From Patulibacter brassicae (GTDB taxonomy: Bacteria; Actinomycetota; Thermoleophilia; Solirubrobacterales; Solirubrobacteraceae), in assembly GCF_033949425.1 (NCBI RefSeq), contig NZ_JAXAVX010000001.1:1027788-1091787 (forward strand): 64,000 nucleotides of DNA. The letters run 5' to 3'. The notes beneath the pieces were generated by a model, which did not search any database, was not told the DNA's origin, and was given only the letters and a program-made list of their open reading frames with translations. The first letter of the stretch is position 1, and the number at the start of each line of letters is the position of its first letter. Positions 23,991-31,609 of this stretch are shown one piece after another. Position numbers and translations under genes: made by a program.

Positions 23991-25004
23991 TCAGGGGCGC
24001 AGCGGCGGATGGCGCTCGATCCAGCCCTCGGCCGCCTCGAGGATCGGCGTCGGGACGACGGCCGGCGCCGGCGGCACCGGCCCCGACCAGGTCTCGAGGG
24101 TGCGGCGCAGCGAGCGGGCCAGCGCTGCGACGTCGTAGCCGCCCTCCAGCACGAGCCCGAGCGGCACGCCCAGCTCGTCGGCGAGCCGGTGGACGCTGCC
24201 GGCCATCGTCGCGAAGCCCTCGTCGGTCACGAGGCAGCTCGCCAGCGGATCGTCGCGGTGGGCGTCGTAGCCGGCGGACACGAGCAGGAGCCCCGGGTCG
24301 TAGGCCCGGGCGACCGGCAGGACCACCCGCTCGACGAGCCCCGTCCACTCCGGGTCGCCGCTGCCGGCCGGCAGCGGCAGGTTGAGCGTGAAGCCCGCCC
24401 CCGGTCCGTGGCCGCGGTCGGCGGGGCGACCCGTGCCCGGGTAGAGCGGATGCTCGTGGAGCGAGCAGAACAGCACCTGGTCCGTGCCCGCGAAGATCTC
24501 CTCGGTCCCGTTGCCGTGGTGGACGTCCCAGTCGAGGACGAGGACCCGTCCGACGCCGTGCGCGTCGCGCGCGTGCCGGGCCGCGACGGCGACGTTGTTC
24601 AGGAGGCAGAAGCCCATCGGCACGGCGGTCTCGCAGTGGTGCCCCGGCGGTCGGTGCACCGCCGCCCCGCGCGTCGCGGCGCCGGAGAGCAGGGCGTCGA
24701 CCATCGCGACCGCGCCGCCGGCGGCGTGGCGCGCCGCGTCCCAGGACCCGCGCGAGAGGCGCGTGTCGCCGTCGATCGGCCCGCCGCCCGCCTCGGCGAG
24801 CGCGCGGATCCGCTCGACGTGGGCGGCGGGATGCACCGCCCGGAGCTGCGCGTCGGTCGCCGCCGGGGACTCGCGAGGCGTGAAGCCCGCCCAGTCGCAG
24901 GCCTCCAGCTCGCGCTCGATGGCCGTGATCCGCGCGGGCTGCTCCGGGTGCGGGCCCATGTCGTGCTCGAGCGACGACGGGTGACGGAAGAGCACGCAGG
25001 TCAC
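23991..25004 (-). CDS. Histone deacetylase-family (acetylpolyamine amidohydrolase-like) enzyme
   Basis: A zinc-dependent deacylase of the arginase/HDAC fold, 337 aa. The active site is complete: the His pair in HRPPGHHCE near 133, LLNNVAVAA near 148, the zinc ligands in LDWDVHHGNGTEE near 170, and SAGYDAHRDDPLA near 253 with a further zinc Asp. EGGYDVAAL holds the Tyr loop near 305. Bacterial homologues act on acetylated polyamines, acetoin-related proteins or acetyl-lysine. The GTG start at 25004 is 7 nt after TACCGT (25017-25012). Divergent from nadB with overlapping -10 elements. Confidence 0.9.
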   Translation of the reverse strand: MTCVLFRHPSSLEHDMGPHPEQPARITAIERELEACDWAGFTPRESPAATDAQLRAVHPAAHVERIRALAEAGGGPIDGDTRLSRGSWDAARHAAGGAVAMVDALLSGAATRGAAVHRPPGHHCETAVPMGFCLLNNVAVAARHARDAHGVGRVLVLDWDVHHGNGTEEIFAGTDQVLFCSLHEHPLYPGTGRPADRGHGPGAGFTLNLPLPAGSGDPEWTGLVERVVLPVARAYDPGLLLVSAGYDAHRDDPLASCLVTDEGFATMAGSVHRLADELGVPLGLVLEGGYDVAALARSLRRTLETWSGPVPPAPAVVPTPILEAAEGWIERHPPLRP

Positions 25005-25010
25005 GCCGGA

Positions 25011-25017
25011 TACGGTA
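25011..25017. promoter_or_regulatory. Overlapping divergent -10 elements (HDAC-like gene / nadB)
   Basis: On the plus strand, TACGGT (25011-25016) precedes an ATG at 25024 by 7 nt. On the minus strand, TACCGT (25017-25012) precedes the GTG at 25004 by 7 nt. The two hexamers share five base pairs, so the two polymerases exclude each other. Confidence 0.6.
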
Positions 25018-25023
25018 CCCCGC

Positions 25024-25080
25024 ATGTCCGTCGCCCCGACCGCGCCAGAGCCCGCCGGTGCCGGCCCCGCAGGCCGCTGA
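25024..25080 (+). CDS. 18-codon upstream ORF overlapping the nadB start
   Basis: It opens with ATG 7 nt after TACGGT and reads MSVAPTAPEPAGAGPAGR, then TGA at 25078. It overlaps the first seven codons of nadB in another frame. It may be a leader peptide coupling translation into nadB. Alternatively the true nadB N-terminus starts here and one base has been lost or gained. Confidence 0.35.
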   Translation: MSVAPTAPEPAGAGPAGR

Positions 25081-26521
25081 GCCGCCCGCCGACGTCCTCG
25101 TCGTCGGCGCCGGGGCGGCCGGGCTCTACGCGGCGCTGCGGGCGGCGCGCGACGGCGCTCGGGTGACGATCGTCAGCGCCACCCCGCTGGCGCAGACGGC
25201 CTCCTACTGGGCGCAGGGCGGCGTGGCCGCCGCGCTGGCCCTGGACGACGACCCCGGGCAGCACCTCGCCGACACCGAGCGCGCCGGCCGGGGGCTCGTG
25301 CGCCGCTCGGCGGCGGAGGTCGTGTGCCGCGAGGCGCCGGACGCGGTGCGCGACCTGGAGTCGCTCGGCGTCGTCTTCGACGCGGACCGCCACGGACGGC
25401 TGGCGCTCGGGCTCGAGGGCGGGCACACCCGCCGCCGCGTCGTGCACGCCGGAGGCAGCGCCACGGGCCGGCGGCTCGTGCGCCAGCTCTCGGCGCGTCT
25501 CGTGGCCCACCGCCACGTCACGGTCCTCGAGCGGACCCGGGTGACCGCGCTCTGGACGAGCGACGGGCGGGTCGTGGGGGCGGTCACCGACGACGGCCGG
25601 GCGCTCGCGGCCCGCGCCACGGTGCTCGCCTGCGGCGGGTCGGCCGCGCTCTGGTCGCGGACGACGAACCCGCCCGGCTCCGTCGGGATCGGCGTCCAGC
25701 TCGCCGCGGCGGCCGGCGCGGAGCTCGCCGACCTCGAGTTCGTCCAGTTCCACCCGACGGCGGTCGCCGGGGTCCCCGGCAAGAACGGGTTCCTCGTCAC
25801 GGAGGCGATCCGGGGCGAGGGCGCGACGCTCCACGACGCGCGAGGCGAGCGGTTCGTCGACGAGCTCGCCCCCCGCGACGAGGTCGCCGCGGCGGTCTGG
25901 ACCACGATGCGGGCCGACGGGCGCGACCACGTCGACCTCGACATGCGCAGCGTCGACGCGGCGGCGTTCCCGAACGTCGTCCGCGCGCTGCGCGACGCCG
26001 GCCTGGACCCGATGCGCGAGCTCGTCCCGGTCGGACCGGCGTGCCACTACACGATGGGCGGCGTCGTCTGCGACCTGCACGGCGCGACCGCGGTCCCCGG
26101 GCTGCTCGTCATCGGGGAGACCTCCTGCACGGGCCTCCACGGCGCCAATCGCCTCGCGTCGAACTCGCTGGCGGAGTGCATCGTCTTCGGGGGCCGCGCC
26201 GCGCGCGCCGCCGCCGACCTGCCGCCGCTGCCGTCCCGCGTCGACGCGCCCCCCGAGGAGCCGACGGTCGCGCGGCCGTCGCGCGCGACGCAGCGCGCGC
26301 TGTGGGAGCGGGCCGGCATCGAGCGGTCCGCCGACGGGCTGACGGCCCTGCTCGACGACCCGCATCCCCTCGCCCGGGCGATCGGGGCCAGCGCGCTCGC
26401 CCGCGCGGAGTCCCGCGGGGCGCACCGGCGCCTGGACCATCCCGAGCAGGACCCGGCGATGGACCACGTCCACCTCGTCGCGACCCCCGGGGCGACGCCG
26501 CGACCCGAGCGCTGGAGCTGA
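25058..26521 (+). CDS. nadB: L-aspartate oxidase
   Basis: Flavoenzyme that oxidises aspartate to iminoaspartate for NAD synthesis. A 487-residue protein with the FAD Rossmann motif DVLVVGAGAAGLYAALRAARDG near residue 11, SYWAQGGVAAAL near 47, EFVQFHPTAV near 227, the catalytic region ACHYTMGGV near 327, and SCTGLHGANRLASNSLAECIVFG near 350. The C-terminal helical domain is shorter than in E. coli. The start is assigned to GTG at 25058; it lacks a strong Shine-Dalgarno and is overlapped by an 18-codon ORF that owns the promoter-proximal ATG. nadA and nadC are not adjacent. Confidence 0.9.
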   Translation: MPAPQAAEPPADVLVVGAGAAGLYAALRAARDGARVTIVSATPLAQTASYWAQGGVAAALALDDDPGQHLADTERAGRGLVRRSAAEVVCREAPDAVRDLESLGVVFDADRHGRLALGLEGGHTRRRVVHAGGSATGRRLVRQLSARLVAHRHVTVLERTRVTALWTSDGRVVGAVTDDGRALAARATVLACGGSAALWSRTTNPPGSVGIGVQLAAAAGAELADLEFVQFHPTAVAGVPGKNGFLVTEAIRGEGATLHDARGERFVDELAPRDEVAAAVWTTMRADGRDHVDLDMRSVDAAAFPNVVRALRDAGLDPMRELVPVGPACHYTMGGVVCDLHGATAVPGLLVIGETSCTGLHGANRLASNSLAECIVFGGRAARAAADLPPLPSRVDAPPEEPTVARPSRATQRALWERAGIERSADGLTALLDDPHPLARAIGASALARAESRGAHRRLDHPEQDPAMDHVHLVATPGATPRPERWS

Positions 26522-26535
26522 GCCGACCGGCCGGC

Positions 26536-26555
26536 CCGCGCGACGGTGCGGGCAA
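26536..26555 (+). terminator. Weak hairpin after nadB
   Basis: GCCCGC pairs with GCGGGC across about 8 nt, 12-15 nt past the nadB stop. Short, and without a T-tract. Confidence 0.3.
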
Positions 26556-26574
26556 CCGGCGCGCGATCGGGACG

Positions 26575-26586
26575 TTCTCGCGAGAA
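26575..26586. promoter_or_regulatory. Perfect 12-bp palindrome TTCTCGCGAGAA
   Basis: A self-complementary 12-mer in the 258-bp gap between nadB and the zinc-knuckle gene. It lies about 110 bp before an AT-richer stretch (26690-26711, GAACATTCAGAACGTTGTAC) that probably holds the promoter of the downstream gene. Candidate operator. The rest of the gap is GC-rich with no ORF I can support. Confidence 0.4.
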
Positions 26587-26779
26587 TGGCCGCACGGCCC
26601 GGAACCGCCCGCGCAGACGCGGGATCCGGGGTCGCGACCCGGCCCTCCGGCCGCGGCGCGCGCGCCTGCTCGGCGCGCCCTTAACGGGAACCGAACATTC
26701 AGAACGTTGTACGGGGTGAGCGCGCGACCCGAGATCGACCCGCGCGCTCCTCCCCCGACGCCATGACTGCTCGACGCCC

Positions 26780-27220
26780 ATGTACCACCTGAGCCGAGCC
26801 CTCTACCGCGACGTGATCCGCAGCCTGCCCGACCGCGGCCGGCGCGAGAGCCAGGAGCACGTGCTGCGCGCGTGCGAGTCGACGATGGAGCGCCTCGTCA
26901 CCGATCGGCACTACTTCGCGCATCCCGCGAAGTCGCTGTTCAACGAGATCCGCTTCCTCTTCCCGATGGCCTCCCAGGCGCGCGTCTGGCGGATCGTCCA
27001 GCTCTACGTCGGCCGGATCTCGACCGAGCTCGAGCGGCGTCCCGACCTCGGGCACGAGCTGACGGGCACGAAGCCGACCTGCCAGGCCACGACGCGGCGC
27101 GGCGCGCCGTGCCAGCGCGATCCGCTGCCGGGGTCCCGCTACTGCCCGTCGCACCAGCACCTCACCGAGACCGAGGAGCTGCTGCGGGACGAGTTCGTCG
27201 AGCGCGCGATCGCGGCCTGA
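26780..27220 (+). CDS. Zinc-knuckle protein of unknown function
   Basis: A 146-residue protein. The N-terminal 95 residues are helical (YHLSRALYRDVIRSLPDRG, ACESTMERLVTDRHYFAHPAK, FLFPMASQARVWRIVQLYV). The C-terminal part carries CQATTRRGAPCQRDPLPGSRYCPSH, a C-x8-C-x10-C-x2-H zinc knuckle like the short G-x-PC modules in many phage and actinobacterial DNA-associated proteins. A role in nucleic acid binding is a guess. The ATG at 26780 is close to the window's lowest-GC promoter segment. A strong hairpin follows at 27255. Confidence 0.7.
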   Translation: MYHLSRALYRDVIRSLPDRGRRESQEHVLRACESTMERLVTDRHYFAHPAKSLFNEIRFLFPMASQARVWRIVQLYVGRISTELERRPDLGHELTGTKPTCQATTRRGAPCQRDPLPGSRYCPSHQHLTETEELLRDEFVERAIAA

Positions 27221-27254
27221 TCCCGGCGGGCGGCCGCGCCGGGCCCGCGCCGTC

Positions 27255-27277
27255 GCGCCCCGGAGCACCCGGGGCGC
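27255..27277 (+). terminator. 9-bp GC hairpin between the zinc-knuckle gene and hyuA
   Basis: GCGCCCCGG and CCGGGGCGC are perfectly complementary over a 5-nt loop, 35 nt past the stop and 5 nt before the hyuA -10. Likely terminator insulating the hydantoinase operon. Confidence 0.6.
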
Positions 27278-27281
27278 GAAC

Positions 27282-27287
27282 TATCCT
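27282..27287 (+). promoter_or_regulatory. -10 hexamer TATCCT for the hyuAB operon
   Basis: Eight nt separate it from the ATG at 27296. Leaderless start likely. Confidence 0.55.
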
Positions 27288-27295
27288 CGGCCACG

Positions 27296-29242
27296 ATGAC
27301 GGCCGTCGCCGACGGCCCGCGCGAGGTCGTGCTCGGCGTCGACGTGGGCGGGACCTTCACCGACGCGGTGCTCCTCGCCGGCGAGCGGCGCTGGACCGCG
27401 AAGGCCCCGACGACCCCCGAGGACCAGTCCGCCGGCGTCCTGGCCGCGATCGACGCCGTGCTGGAGGAGTCCGGGCTGCCCGCCTCCGCCGTCACCCGCT
27501 TCGCCCACGGGATGACGGTGGCCACGAACGCGCTCCTCGAGGGCCGGCTGGCGCGGACGACCCTCTGCGCGACGGCGGGCTTCGTCGACCTCGTCGAGCT
27601 CGGCCGCCAGGACCGCCCCCACCTCTACGACCTCGCCCGTCGCCGGCCGGCCGCGATCGCGCCGCCGGAGCGCCGGATCGCCGTCGCGGAGCGCTGCGGG
27701 CCCGACGGCGTCGAGCTGCCGCTGACCGACGAGGAGGCCGCCCGCGTGGCCGACGCCGTCGCCGCGACCGCGCCCGAGGCCGTCGCCGTCGTCCTGCTGC
27801 ACGCCGACCGCTTCCCCGAGCACGAGCGGCGGCTCGGCGCGGCGCTGCGAGCGCGCCTGGGGCCGGACGTCCACCTCGCCCTCTCGCACGCCGCGGTGGG
27901 GACCTTCCGCGAGTACGAGCGCGCCGCGACGACGGAGGTCGACGCCGCGGTCAGCCCGCTCGTGGGTCGCTACCTGCGCCGGCTCGCCGCGGCGTGCCGC
28001 GAGCGCGGCCTGCCCGCGCCGACGGTGCTGCAGTCCTCCGGCGGCGTCTGCGCGCTCGAGGAAGCCGCCGGTCGGGGGGCGACGACCGTCCTCTCCGGAC
28101 CGGCCGGCGGCGCCGCGGCCGCGACGCTCGTCGCGCGCTCGTCGGGCACCGAGGACCTCCTGGGCTGCGACATGGGCGGGACGTCGTGCGACGTCCTGCT
28201 CGTCGAGGGCGGGCGCGTCGGGGAGCGCGGCGGGGGCGAGATCGCGGGACGGCCGATCGCGCTCCCGACGATCGACATCCACACCGTCGGCGCCGGCGGC
28301 GGCTCGATCGGCTGGGCCGACGACGGCGGCGCGCTGCGCGTCGGCCCGCGATCGGCCGGCGCAGACCCGGGGCCCGCCGCCTACGGCCGTGGGGGCACGG
28401 AGCCGACGGTCACCGACGCCCACGTCGTGCTCGGCACCCTGCCCGCCGACCGGCCGCTCTCCGGCGGGGTTCGGCTCGACGCGGACGCGGCGCGCGCGGC
28501 GGTCGGCCGCCTGGCCGAGCGGCTGGGGCTCGAGGTCGACGCCTGCGCCCGGGGGATCCTCCGGGTCGCGGACGCCGAGATGGAGCGTGCCCTGCGCGTG
28601 GTCACCGTCGAGCGCGGGATCGACCCCCGGCGCTTCGCGCTGCTCGCCTACGGCGGCGCCGGCGGCCTGCACGCCGCCGGGCTCGCGAGCCGGCTCGGGA
28701 TCTCCCGCGTCCTGGTCCCCCACGCGGGCGGCGTCCTCTCCGCGCTCGGGCTCGCGGCCGCCGACGGTCGCCGCGACCGCGCCCGCACGGTGCTCCTGCG
28801 GGGCGACGCGATCACGGACGCGGCGCTGGCGGTCCCGCTCGACGACGACCCCCCGCCCGGTGCGCGGCGCGAGCGCCGGTACGACGTCCGCTACGCGGGA
28901 CAGGCGTTCGAGCTGACGGTCGGCGACGTCCCACCCCGGGTCGACGCGCTGCGCCGGGCCTTCGACGCCGCGCACCGGGACCGCTACGGCTTCGACGACC
29001 CGGACGCGGAGCTCGAGCTCGTGACGATCCGCGAGGCGACGACGACGCCCGGCCCGGGCGCCGGCCTCGGCACCGCGGGCGGCGAGGCGGTCGACGTCGC
29101 GGGCCCCTCCGTCCTGCACCTGCCCGGCGCGACCGTCGTCGTCCCGGCCGGCTGGCGGGCGCGCAGCGACGCCGACGGGACGCTCGTGCTCGAGGCGGAG
29201 GCCGCGCCCCCGCCGCCGGCCCCGTGGGAGGTCGAGCCGTGA
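27296..29242 (+). CDS. hyuA: Hydantoinase/5-oxoprolinase subunit A
   Basis: ATP-dependent ring-opening enzyme subunit of the N-methylhydantoinase A / oxoprolinase / acetone carboxylase superfamily, 648 aa. It has the actin-like ATPase opening GVDVGGTFTDAVLLAG near residue 14, HGMTVATNALLEGRLA near 70, VLSGPAGGAAAATLVA near 264 and GCDMGGTSCDVLLVEGG near 290. HTVGAGGGSIGWADDG and DAEMERALRVVTVERG follow. Substrate (5-oxoproline, hydantoins, N-methylhydantoin) cannot be told. Its TGA overlaps the GTG of hyuB (GTGA). Confidence 0.92.
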   Translation: MTAVADGPREVVLGVDVGGTFTDAVLLAGERRWTAKAPTTPEDQSAGVLAAIDAVLEESGLPASAVTRFAHGMTVATNALLEGRLARTTLCATAGFVDLVELGRQDRPHLYDLARRRPAAIAPPERRIAVAERCGPDGVELPLTDEEAARVADAVAATAPEAVAVVLLHADRFPEHERRLGAALRARLGPDVHLALSHAAVGTFREYERAATTEVDAAVSPLVGRYLRRLAAACRERGLPAPTVLQSSGGVCALEEAAGRGATTVLSGPAGGAAAATLVARSSGTEDLLGCDMGGTSCDVLLVEGGRVGERGGGEIAGRPIALPTIDIHTVGAGGGSIGWADDGGALRVGPRSAGADPGPAAYGRGGTEPTVTDAHVVLGTLPADRPLSGGVRLDADAARAAVGRLAERLGLEVDACARGILRVADAEMERALRVVTVERGIDPRRFALLAYGGAGGLHAAGLASRLGISRVLVPHAGGVLSALGLAAADGRRDRARTVLLRGDAITDAALAVPLDDDPPPGARRERRYDVRYAGQAFELTVGDVPPRVDALRRAFDAAHRDRYGFDDPDAELELVTIREATTTPGPGAGLGTAGGEAVDVAGPSVLHLPGATVVVPAGWRARSDADGTLVLEAEAAPPPPAPWEVEP

Positions 29243-30765
29243 GCACCGACGCGATCGAGCTGCAGCTGCTCGTCGGGGCGCTGCGCGCGGCGTGCGAGGA
29301 GATGGGCGCCGTGCTCGTGCGCAGCGCGCACTCGCCGAACATCACGGAGCGTCGCGACTGCTCCACGGCGCTCTTCGACGCGGAGGGTCGGATGGTCGCC
29401 CAGGCCGCCCACATCCCGGTCCACCTCGGCGCGATGCCGGCGTCGGTGGCCGCGGTGCGCGACCGGCTCGGCGACGCGCACGGCGACGCCGGCCGCTCGT
29501 GGATCCTCAACGATCCCTACGCCGGCGGCTCCCACCTGCCGGACATCACCGTCGTCACGCCGGTCCACGCCGGCGACGCGCTCGTCGGGTTCGCCGCGAG
29601 CCGCGCGCACCACGCGGACGTCGGCGGCCGGACGCCCGGCTCGATGCCCGCGGACTCCACGACGCTCGAGGAGGAGGGCGTCGTCATCGCCCCGCAGCCG
29701 CTGTCGCCGGAGCTCATCGACGAGCTCGCCGGCCGGATGCGGGCGCCGGCCCAGCGGCGCGCCGACCTCCGGGCCCAGCAGGCGGCCTGCGAGGCCGGCG
29801 CGGCACGCCTGGCCGCGCTCGCCGACGCGCACGGGCCCGCGGTGCTCGCCACCCGCCTCGCCGACGTCCTCGCCTACGGGGAGCGACGGATGGCCGCGGC
29901 GATCGAGGCGCTCCCGGCGGGCGAGCACGTCGCCCGGGACGCGCTCGAGGGGCGCGAGGGGCCGATCCCCCTGGCGGTCCGGGTCCACGTCGGCGACCTG
30001 CGCGTCGTCGTCGACCTCTCCGACGCGCCCGACCAGGGCGCCCACAACCTGAACTGCCCGCGGGCGGTGACGGAGTCCGCCTGCCTCTTCGCGATCCGCG
30101 CGGCGGCTTCGAGGCAGGACCCGGACCTGCCCGCCGACGACGGGACGCGGCGGCGCGTCGAGGTCCGCACGCGGCCCGGGTCGCTGCTCGACGCCCGGCC
30201 GGCCCCGGACGGCACCCGGCCCGCGGTCGTCGCCGGCAACGTCGAGACGTCCTCCCGCGTGGCCGACCTCGTGCTCGCCGCCCTCGGGCGGGCGCTCGGC
30301 CAGGGGACGATGAACAACGTCACCCTCGGCGACGAGGACCGGACGATGTACGAGACGATCTCCGGCGGGCAGGGGGCGCTGCCCGACGCCGACGGTCCCG
30401 ACGCGGTCCACGTCGCGATGTCGAACACCCGCAACACGCCGGTGGAGGCGCTCGAGACGACGTTCCCGGTCCGCGTCGTGCGCTACGAGGTCCGCCGCGG
30501 GAGCGGCGGTGCGGGGACCCACCGGGGTGGGGACGGCGTCGTGCGCGAGCTGCGCGCCACCGCCGACCTCGAGCTGCAGCTGCTCACGGAGCGGCGCGCC
30601 GTCGGGCCTCCGGGCGCGGCCGGCGGGTCCGCCGGGGCGCCCGGGCGCAACCTCGTCGACGGCGAGCCGGTGCCGGCGAAGGCCGGTCTGCGCCTGCGAG
30701 CCGGGCAGGTCGTCCGGATCGAGACGCCGGGCGGCGGCGGGCACGGCGCTCCGCAGGCGCGCTGA
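29239..30765 (+). CDS. hyuB: Hydantoinase/5-oxoprolinase subunit B
   Basis: Partner of the HyuA-type subunit, 508 aa. The family opening is IELQLLVGALRAACEEMGAVL, followed by SAHSPNITERRDCSTALFDAEGRMVAQAAHIPVHLGAMP. The metal-rich middle includes WILNDPYAGGSHLPDITVVTPV and SRAHHADVGGRTPGSMP. The C-terminal half has NVETSSRVADLVLAALG and MSNTRNTPVEALE, then a glycine-rich end (TPGGGGHG). The 4-nt overlap with hyuA argues for stoichiometric expression as a heteromer. It is followed by a 9-bp inverted repeat. Confidence 0.92.
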   Translation: MSTDAIELQLLVGALRAACEEMGAVLVRSAHSPNITERRDCSTALFDAEGRMVAQAAHIPVHLGAMPASVAAVRDRLGDAHGDAGRSWILNDPYAGGSHLPDITVVTPVHAGDALVGFAASRAHHADVGGRTPGSMPADSTTLEEEGVVIAPQPLSPELIDELAGRMRAPAQRRADLRAQQAACEAGAARLAALADAHGPAVLATRLADVLAYGERRMAAAIEALPAGEHVARDALEGREGPIPLAVRVHVGDLRVVVDLSDAPDQGAHNLNCPRAVTESACLFAIRAAASRQDPDLPADDGTRRRVEVRTRPGSLLDARPAPDGTRPAVVAGNVETSSRVADLVLAALGRALGQGTMNNVTLGDEDRTMYETISGGQGALPDADGPDAVHVAMSNTRNTPVEALETTFPVRVVRYEVRRGSGGAGTHRGGDGVVRELRATADLELQLLTERRAVGPPGAAGGSAGAPGRNLVDGEPVPAKAGLRLRAGQVVRIETPGGGGHGAPQAR

Positions 30766-30786
30766 GGGCCGGCGTACGCCGTCGAG

Positions 30787-30817
30787 ACAGCACGTCAGCG
30801 CGCCGGGAACGTGCTGT
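30787..30817 (+). terminator. 9-bp inverted repeat after hyuB
   Basis: ACAGCACGT (30787-30795) and ACGTGCTGT (30809-30817) are perfect complements, 13 nt apart, 22 nt past the hyuB stop. It could end hyuAB transcription or serve as an operator for the downstream DUF1802 gene. No T-tract follows. Confidence 0.5.
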
Positions 30818-30829
30818 GCGTCACCGATC

Positions 30830-30951
30830 TGCCTCCTAGCCCTTGGATTTTGCCGCGTTCTCTGCAACGATGATTTCTCGTTGCTGAGGCGATCTCCGCT
30901 TTGTGCGGCTGCGCCCAGGGACGTCCATCGCCAACAAGCCCGGTTCCCGCC
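30830..30951 (+). promoter_or_regulatory. AT-richer leader region of the DUF1802 gene with a 7-bp stem-loop
   Basis: This stretch is clearly lower in GC than its surroundings (CTTGGATTTTGCCGC, TGATTTCTCG). GCAACGA (30864-30870) and TCGTTGC (30878-30884) form a perfect stem over a TGATTTC loop. The start codon is 68 nt further on. Promoter position is uncertain. The structure may act as an operator or RNA element. Confidence 0.45.
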
Positions 30952-31590
30952 ATGCCGATTGCCTTCAAGGAATGGGCGGTCACGGTCCGTGCCCTCGCCG
31001 AGGGTGAGCAGCTCCTCACCCTGCGCAAGGGCGGCATCCGCGAAGAGCACAAGCACTTCCGGCTCGACCACGATCGCTTCTTCCTCTACCCCACCTTCGA
31101 TCACCAGCGCAACGACGTCATCCGCGAGTCGCACCGGCCCGAGCTGCGCCGTGCCCTCGAGGAGGGCGTGTGGCCGGACGGCGACCCGCCGCCCGCCGCG
31201 CTGACGCAGGACGGCGGCATCCCGCAGCCGGAGCGCGTCCGCATCCGCGCCTGGGCCGAGGCCGTCGCGCACTACACCGTGACGGACGCCCGCGTCGTCG
31301 AGGCGCTCTCCCCGTACTACGTGTGGACGAGCGACTACGCCGAGAAGCGGCTCAACTGGAAGCACCGCCACCCGCTGCACGTCGTGCTGCTGCGCGCCTA
31401 CCGGATCCCGCGTCCGGTCACGGTCCGCGTCCGCGACGACTTCGGCGGATGCCGGTCGTGGCTGGAGATCCAGCGCGACCTGCCGTTCGAGGGCACGCCC
31501 GTGCTCTCCGACGACGAGTTCACCCGCGCGACGGCCCAGATCGAGGCGATCCTCGACGCCGCCGCCGATCGCGTCCCCGTCCTGGCGTGA
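30952..31590 (+). CDS. DUF1802 family protein
   Basis: A 212-residue soluble protein with the DUF1802 hallmark opening: FKEWAVTVRALAEGEQLLTLRKGGIREEHKHF, then FFLYPTFDHQRNDVI. The middle and end carry YYVWTSDYAEKRLNWKHRHPLHVVLLRAYRI and FGGCRSWLEI. The family has no established biochemical role that I know of. It is found across cyanobacteria, Firmicutes and Actinobacteria. Start: the ATG at 30952 fits the family N-terminus. The DUF1152 gene follows 19 nt later and is probably co-transcribed. Confidence 0.85.
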   Translation: MPIAFKEWAVTVRALAEGEQLLTLRKGGIREEHKHFRLDHDRFFLYPTFDHQRNDVIRESHRPELRRALEEGVWPDGDPPPAALTQDGGIPQPERVRIRAWAEAVAHYTVTDARVVEALSPYYVWTSDYAEKRLNWKHRHPLHVVLLRAYRIPRPVTVRVRDDFGGCRSWLEIQRDLPFEGTPVLSDDEFTRATAQIEAILDAAADRVPVLA

Positions 31591-31609
31591 CGCCCGCCGC
31601 GACCCGCCG

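Noticed and set aside
26690..26711. LexA/SOS box in GAACATTCAGAACGTT
   Set aside because: The actinobacterial box needs GAAC-N4-GTTC. The spacing and right half do not fit.
26872..30765. 1297-codon plus-strand frame across three genes
   Set aside because: Only its 3' part, from GTG 29239, is real (HyuB). The 5' part is a shadow frame of the zinc-knuckle gene and HyuA.
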